From positions 1-25,727 of the IMG/VR virus record IMGVR_UViG_3300025769_000742: DNA of 25,727 bases, one strand, 5' to 3'. The notes under the pieces were generated by a model. That model was not told where the DNA came from, made no database searches, and worked only from the letters and a program-made list of their open reading frames with translations. The DNA comes from a virus. Positions 22,730 through 25,727 of this stretch are shown here, one piece after another; within the stretch, counting starts at the first letter, position 1; each line of letters starts with the position of its first letter. Position numbers and translations under genes: made by a program.

Positions 22730-23640
22730 AGTTCTGCTCCTTTCAATATATGAGCAATAACATCTACAGTAAATCCATTACCTAACATCTTATACCTTTG
22801 GGTATTACTAACATGATTAGTATAATTATCAGGTACTGTCTGTAGTCTCTCACATTCAAGAGGTGTGAGCTTCCTCCAGTGTAGCTTATCTACACTATCC
22901 CATTCATGCCTATCATAGCTACCTCTACCGCCTGATCTGACAGTCTTAGACTTTTCTCTGATAGGTGATGTCATTACCTTAGGTTCTCTGTGACCACCAC
23001 CCATAGTTGTAAGTGTAGGTGCTTTACCTTCTGGGCTATAGACTCTTTTGATTATGTCAAAACCTTTTATATCTGCTTCACCTACTTGTTTACATCCCTG
23101 AGTATATCTATTCGTGACTGTATGATTATCCTCAAGTATATCAGCTAAGATAATACCTTTATCATCTGGTAAATCAAAGTCTATGTTAGTCCAGAATAAT
23201 CTATTCCTATTCTGTGCTGATACAAGTGAAGAGTTAAACTGTTTAGGTTTTACACCAAGGTACTTACTAATAATATCCTGGTTCTCTTGTTTCATTCTTA
23301 CATTTTCTAGAATAAAATACTTAGGGTTTAACTCATTCTTCAAGCGAACAAACTCAAAGAATAAACTAGACCTAGTACCTTCTTTTAATCCTTTACCTTT
23401 ACCTGCAAAGGATAGATCTTGACATGGGCTGCCACCAATCAACAGGTCTACCTCACCCACATCTTTAGCCTTAACATCACAGACATCACCAAGTTGTTCT
23501 ATGTCAGGGTAGTTTTCATGAGATACTTTAATAGCATACTTGTCTAACTCACTTGCTTTGTAGCTTGTCACTGCTATGCCAACCCTATCAAGTGCTATTC
23601 TAGCACATGACATACCATCAAATAAACTTAATACTCTCAT
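22726..23640 (-). CDS. dcm: DNA (cytosine-5-)methyltransferase
   Basis: The enzyme transfers a methyl group from S-adenosylmethionine to C5 of cytosine. In the 304-residue form, motif I is LSLFDGMSCARIAL, motif IV is G-S-P-C73-Q (catalytic cysteine), motif VI is E-N-V (FILENVRM), motif VIII is QNRNRLFW, and the C-terminal part has LTPLECERLQTVPDNY and the motif X strand Y-K-M-L-G-N-G-F-T-V. I chose the ATG at 23640 because AGGAG (23649-23653) lies 8 nt upstream and it overlaps the preceding stop as ATGA; an in-frame ATG at 23670 has no SD. No partner restriction enzyme is seen, so it is probably a solitary enzyme that shields phage DNA. Target sequence unknown. Confidence 0.92.
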   Translation of the reverse strand: MRVLSLFDGMSCARIALDRVGIAVTSYKASELDKYAIKVSHENYPDIEQLGDVCDVKAKDVGEVDLLIGGSPCQDLSFAGKGKGLKEGTRSSLFFEFVRLKNELNPKYFILENVRMKQENQDIISKYLGVKPKQFNSSLVSAQNRNRLFWTNIDFDLPDDKGIILADILEDNHTVTNRYTQGCKQVGEADIKGFDIIKRVYSPEGKAPTLTTMGGGHREPKVMTSPIREKSKTVRSGGRGSYDRHEWDSVDKLHWRKLTPLECERLQTVPDNYTNHVSNTQRYKMLGNGFTVDVIAHILKGAEL

Positions 23641-24149
23641 GCTGCTAACTCCTGTGTTGTTTGTAACCATGTAGGCATTGGTCTGTTTTTATTCCACCTT
23701 GCAAAGTCCATCTTACCACGCTGATAGAATGCACGATAGGCTTTGATAGGCCACCTCTCGTCTGTCTTAAGATCATCATGTCCTGAGAAACACTGGGGGT
23801 GTGGTGTTATCATACCACTAGGTATGTATTTAAAACCATCTTGTATCTTATGTAGATGTTTACCTGCACCATGATACTTACCATAACGATGTGTATACTC
23901 TATCAACATTGCTTCATATAACCTAAACGCAAAGGCATAGTTATCTCTTGTCTCCATAGCCCACAGTGTACAAGGGTGTCTCTGATGCACTGCTTTATAG
24001 AGATTGTTTTTCTCTGCATACTCTGGTGCATGATGTCTTAGTGCAGTACATAACATCTGTGCTTCTTCGAGTGGCATCTTGACAATGTGTTGGTCACACA
24101 ATGACCTAGCTATGTCTTGTGGATCGTGATCAATTATAAACCTATTCAT
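23637..24149 (-). CDS. Conserved phage protein of unknown function (170 aa)
   Basis: The protein begins M-N-R-F-I-I-D-H-D-P-Q and contains CDQHIVKMPLEEAQMLCTAL, HQRHPCTLWAMETRDNYAFAFRLYEAML, a tyrosine-rich YTHRYGKYHG stretch and a C-terminal AYRAFYQRGKMDFARW. I recall this order of blocks (DP...CD.H..KM..E.AQML, HPCT.WA, YT.RYGK.H, AYR..Y) from many unrelated phages, always unnamed. The several H, D, E and C residues in conserved blocks suggest an enzyme or metal binder. AAGGAAA (24154-24160) lies 4-5 nt before the ATG at 24149; an ATG at 24164 overlaps the previous stop but has no SD. Confidence 0.75.
   Translation of the reverse strand: MNRFIIDHDPQDIARSLCDQHIVKMPLEEAQMLCTALRHHAPEYAEKNNLYKAVHQRHPCTLWAMETRDNYAFAFRLYEAMLIEYTHRYGKYHGAGKHLHKIQDGFKYIPSGMITPHPQCFSGHDDLKTDERWPIKAYRAFYQRGKMDFARWNKNRPMPTWLQTTQELAA
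23649..23653 (-). promoter_or_regulatory. Shine-Dalgarno that decides the methyltransferase start
   Basis: AGGAG on the minus strand, 8 nt before the ATG at 23640. It lies within the longer frame that begins at 23670 and so favours the shorter protein, which begins directly before motif I. Confidence 0.75.
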
Positions 24150-24160
24150 TTTATTTCCTT

Positions 24161-24946
24161 TCATATTAATTTAAGTTGCTCAGGTTTTCTATAAACACTT
24201 TCTAATTTAGGGTGGTTAATTTCTGTAAACTCTAGGTCACAAAAGTTACCACAATCAGGCATTATTATTTTTTGTTTGCGGCCAGCATCTGGATCTAGTT
24301 CATCTAGAAATATATTTCTTATACAAGAATGACCCACTACACGTTCTGCTTCTGCCATTCTCTTAAACGAATCTGGAAAATCTTCTCGTATCTTATTCCA
24401 ATAACCCATACCACCTTTAACACAACCAATACAATTATTATTATTGTAACCTAAGTCATACATAACAGGTCTTTTTATACCCTGTTTTTCTAGAAAGAAT
24501 AAACTCTCAGGCTTAGTCATCTTATTATGTATCAAAGGGAATAGAGGTTTAGCTTCTGGATACTGTTCTTTAAATCTAATAGCTCTATTAATTTCTTTCT
24601 TACTGTACTCAAATCCAAACACCTGACCAGAATAACTTAAAGTTTTTTCTATCCTCTGTCTAACTTTTTTCTTTAGTACAAGAGTGCAGCGAGCACCTCC
24701 TGGACCATTTACATATTTATCTTTTAGTATTACATCGAATTGATCTTTGTGGTTGGGTGCTCTGTGAACTTCTATTTCTTTATCATACCAATCTTCACAC
24801 TGGGTTTTAAACCTTTCATTATCTTTATGAGCACTATCAATGGCGAAATAAATAGGAGTAACATTATCTTTACCGTACTCATCGAGAGCTAACTTAGTTG
24901 CTACTGCACTTGTAACACCTGCACTCCACCAAGATATAATTGTCAT
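24161..24946 (-). CDS. PAPS-reductase-like PP-loop protein with cysteine cluster
   Basis: The 261-aa protein starts with a strand and the loop S5-W-W-S8-A-G10-V-T-S13, a variant of the SGGxxS pyrophosphate-binding loop of PAPS reductase, DndC and tRNA-thiolation enzymes. YFAIDSAHKDNE follows as the second nucleotide-binding segment. Cysteines C87 (GGARCT), C172-x2-C175 (NNCIGCVKGG), C208, C232 and C236 could bind a 4Fe-4S cluster. These families activate or transfer sulfur or adenylate a base. In a phage, DNA or tRNA modification and sulfur metabolism are all possible, and the sequence does not decide. The stop of the 51-aa gene lies immediately before its ATG (TAAATG). Confidence 0.8.
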   Translation of the reverse strand: MTIISWWSAGVTSAVATKLALDEYGKDNVTPIYFAIDSAHKDNERFKTQCEDWYDKEIEVHRAPNHKDQFDVILKDKYVNGPGGARCTLVLKKKVRQRIEKTLSYSGQVFGFEYSKKEINRAIRFKEQYPEAKPLFPLIHNKMTKPESLFFLEKQGIKRPVMYDLGYNNNNCIGCVKGGMGYWNKIREDFPDSFKRMAEAERVVGHSCIRNIFLDELDPDAGRKQKIIMPDCGNFCDLEFTEINHPKLESVYRKPEQLKLI

Positions 24947-25102
24947 TTAATAATTCCTTTCCCAATCAGAACGACTAACAATTTTAAATTTAATTTTATT
25001 TAACTCAGGGTTTGCTACATAAGTAGCAGCCTCAGCTCTGCTGTTAGTAGTATAATAACAAACGACATTATCATTACTATCATAGAACAATATTTTATAC
25101 AT
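24947..25102 (-). CDS. Short phage protein (51 aa), first gene of the leftward operon
   Basis: The frame from ATG at 25102 to TAA at 24947-24949 ends exactly where the PP-loop gene begins. GGAG (25108-25111) lies 5 nt upstream of the ATG. The product starts M-Y-K-I-L-F-Y-D-S and has a strand/turn/strand/helix pattern (NVVCYYTT, SRAEAATYVANPE, KIKFKIVSR), consistent with a small folded domain. It is the first gene after the AT-rich control region. Function unknown. Confidence 0.72.
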   Translation of the reverse strand: MYKILFYDSNDNVVCYYTTNSRAEAATYVANPELNKIKFKIVSRSDWERNY

Positions 25103-25122
25103 TATATCTCCTACTATAAGGT

Positions 25123-25135
25123 ATACTTTAAGTAT
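25123..25135. repeat. Palindromic operator-like element, copy 1
   Basis: ATACTTTAAGTAT: two 6-bp arms ATACTT/AAGTAT around a central T. It shares a 12-bp core identical with copies 2 and 3. Confidence 0.7.
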
Positions 25136-25147
25136 TACTTTAAGTAT
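25136..25147. repeat. Palindromic operator-like element, copy 2
   Basis: TACTTTAAGTAT, directly abutting copy 1 (12 nt centre to centre, a little more than one helix turn). The outermost A of the palindrome is T here. Confidence 0.7.
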
Positions 25148-25178
25148 ATTATTATTATTTATATATATTATTAATATA

Positions 25179-25191
25179 ATACTTTAAGTAT
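25179..25191. repeat. Palindromic operator-like element, copy 3
   Basis: ATACTTTAAGTAT, identical to copy 1 and 56 nt away from it centre to centre. It covers the expected transcription start of the candidate leftward promoter. Confidence 0.7.
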
Positions 25192-25192
25192 A

Positions 25193-25222
25193 CTTATATA
25201 GGTATACATAAAGTTATATCAA
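25193..25222 (-). promoter_or_regulatory. Candidate leftward promoter
   Basis: On the minus strand TTGATA (25217-25222, 5 of 6 matches to -35) is followed by an 18-nt spacer and TATAAG (25193-25198, 5 of 6 matches to -10). Transcription would start near 25186, inside a copy of the palindromic repeat, and run to the ATG at 25102. In such AT-rich DNA chance matches are common, so the position relative to the repeats is the better argument. Confidence 0.45.
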
Positions 25223-25239
25223 TAGGGTGTGACATTATG

Positions 25240-25727
25240 TCATAGTCCTTTACGAATTATATACTTACTTATCTCATTACTATTACCTCCATAAGTTTCA
25301 TTATAGTTATCCATTTCAAATATCTCACTAAGTATTTCATCTGCTTTCCAACCATACTCATGCAGCAACTTAGCTAATTCATCAGGGTAATCTTCTATTA
25401 TGTCTGATATATGTTTAACATTAGTATCAGAAGAACTATCTGAAGTATAAGTATGTCCATAGTGATACCCATAATCCCACCAATCTGATTCGTATTCTAT
25501 CACTGTACAGTCACGTTCAAACACCAACGTAGACCAGTCTGCCGCTATAAGTTTCGCTACTAAAAGGTCAACAAAATCAAGGTCTTGTATTTCTTTAGTG
25601 CTGTGTTGTCCTCTATATCCTACTGATATATTAGTACATTCAGATACCACTCCGCAGTACTCATTGGAGTCAGTAAAACTACCACCACTATCTGCTATTA
25701 ACTGAGGTAAACCTACCGCATCTGAAA
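25240..25727 (-). CDS. Partial zinc-peptidase-like protein (N-terminus outside window)
   Basis: The frame is open to the right edge of the window, so the gene starts upstream; the first candidate start inside is only a GTG at 25650. The visible first part reads ...GLPQLIADSGGSFTDSNEY...SECTNISVGYRGQHSTKEIQDLDF. The order GSFTDS / ECTNISVGY / H..KE.Q resembles the C-terminal metal-binding part of M28/M42-type zinc aminopeptidase-like proteins found in phages, where E and H of these blocks bind zinc. The family label rests on pattern memory. After that comes a 90-residue tail rich in D, Y, S and E (SDWWDYGYHYGHTYTSD), not part of the peptidase core. Cell-wall or protein processing roles are both possible. 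Confidence 0.6.
   Translation of the reverse strand, partial: SDAVGLPQLIADSGGSFTDSNEYCGVVSECTNISVGYRGQHSTKEIQDLDFVDLLVAKLIAADWSTLVFERDCTVIEYESDWWDYGYHYGHTYTSDSSSDTNVKHISDIIEDYPDELAKLLHEYGWKADEILSEIFEMDNYNETYGGNSNEISKYIIRKGL

Larger units (their letters stand above)
25103..25239. promoter_or_regulatory. AT-rich control region with repeated palindromes
   Basis: This is the only gene-free stretch above 100 nt in the window. It holds three copies of a 12-13 bp palindromic element, an almost pure A/T core at 25145-25200 and two copies of AGGTATAC at 25119-25126 and 25200-25207 that bracket the repeats. No open frame of note lies in it. It is the likely start point of the 13-kb leftward operon and could also serve as a replication origin; the sequence alone does not separate these. 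Confidence 0.65.

Noticed and set aside
25145-25200. AT-rich hairpins as a rho-independent terminator after the peptidase-like gene.
   Set aside because: The palindromes have short A/T stems without a G+C core and no clear T-run after a stable stem; an operator or origin reading fits better.
1-25727. CRISPR array, tRNA genes, integrase or att sites.
   Set aside because: I saw no regularly spaced repeats with unique spacers, no cloverleaf-like sequence ending in CCA, and no recombinase motif. The absence is by reading only.

Overview
The window looks like the right-hand part of the genome of a marine, tailed, probably podovirus-like phage. The base composition is AT-rich (roughly one third G+C by eye). 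There are no rRNA or tRNA genes, insertion sequences, integrase or CRISPR array. Genes are packed with 1-35 nt overlaps. The content is typical of a lytic phage: a family A DNA polymerase, a T7 gp4-like primase-helicase, a gp2.5-like single-strand binding protein, several PD-(D/E)XK nucleases, MazG, a B12-dependent ribonucleotide reductase and very large internal virion proteins. No terminase, portal, capsid, tail or RNA polymerase gene is present, so the genome must continue outside the window. The host cannot be read from the sequence; a marine alphaproteobacterium (SAR11- or Roseobacter-like) is only an inference from protein style and AT content.

Layout. (1) Positions 1-2569, + strand: five overlapping or closely spaced genes whose products look destined for the cell envelope. 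Three in a row have 19-residue signal peptides and one has a single membrane span plus a long coiled coil. (2) 2570-2598: a near-consensus sigma70 promoter. (3) 2631-12109, + strand: a virion block of five genes, including a 1056-residue protein built of 22- and 11-residue helical repeats, a 392-residue protein and a 1407-residue protein, which I read as the internal core/DNA-ejection set. (4) 12106-25102, - strand: one long, tightly coupled operon for DNA metabolism. In transcription order: a 51-aa protein, a PP-loop/PAPS-reductase-like protein, a conserved phage protein, a C5-cytosine methyltransferase, two small proteins, primase-helicase, DNA polymerase, SSB, a small basic protein, a Cas4/RecB-like Fe-S nuclease, a small endonuclease, a small protein, a metallophosphoesterase, a 59-aa protein, MazG, a putative nuclease, class II ribonucleotide reductase, and four small proteins (a DUF6447-like protein, DUF3310, an RMF-like protein and a 74-aa protein). 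(5) 25103-25239: an AT-rich control region with three copies of a 13-bp palindrome and a candidate leftward promoter. (6) 25240-25727, - strand: the C-terminal end of a zinc-peptidase-like gene cut by the window edge.

How it works together. The leftward operon would degrade and recycle host DNA (nucleases, class II RNR, MazG), replicate the phage DNA (polymerase, primase-helicase, SSB) and modify or protect it (methyltransferase, possibly the PP-loop protein). The rightward block builds the ejection machinery. The two operons meet tail to tail with stop codons sharing the four bases TTAA at 12106-12109, leaving no room for a terminator between them. Six small genes with 42-59 codons are reported in addition to the larger ones; most have a good Shine-Dalgarno sequence or start/stop coupling.
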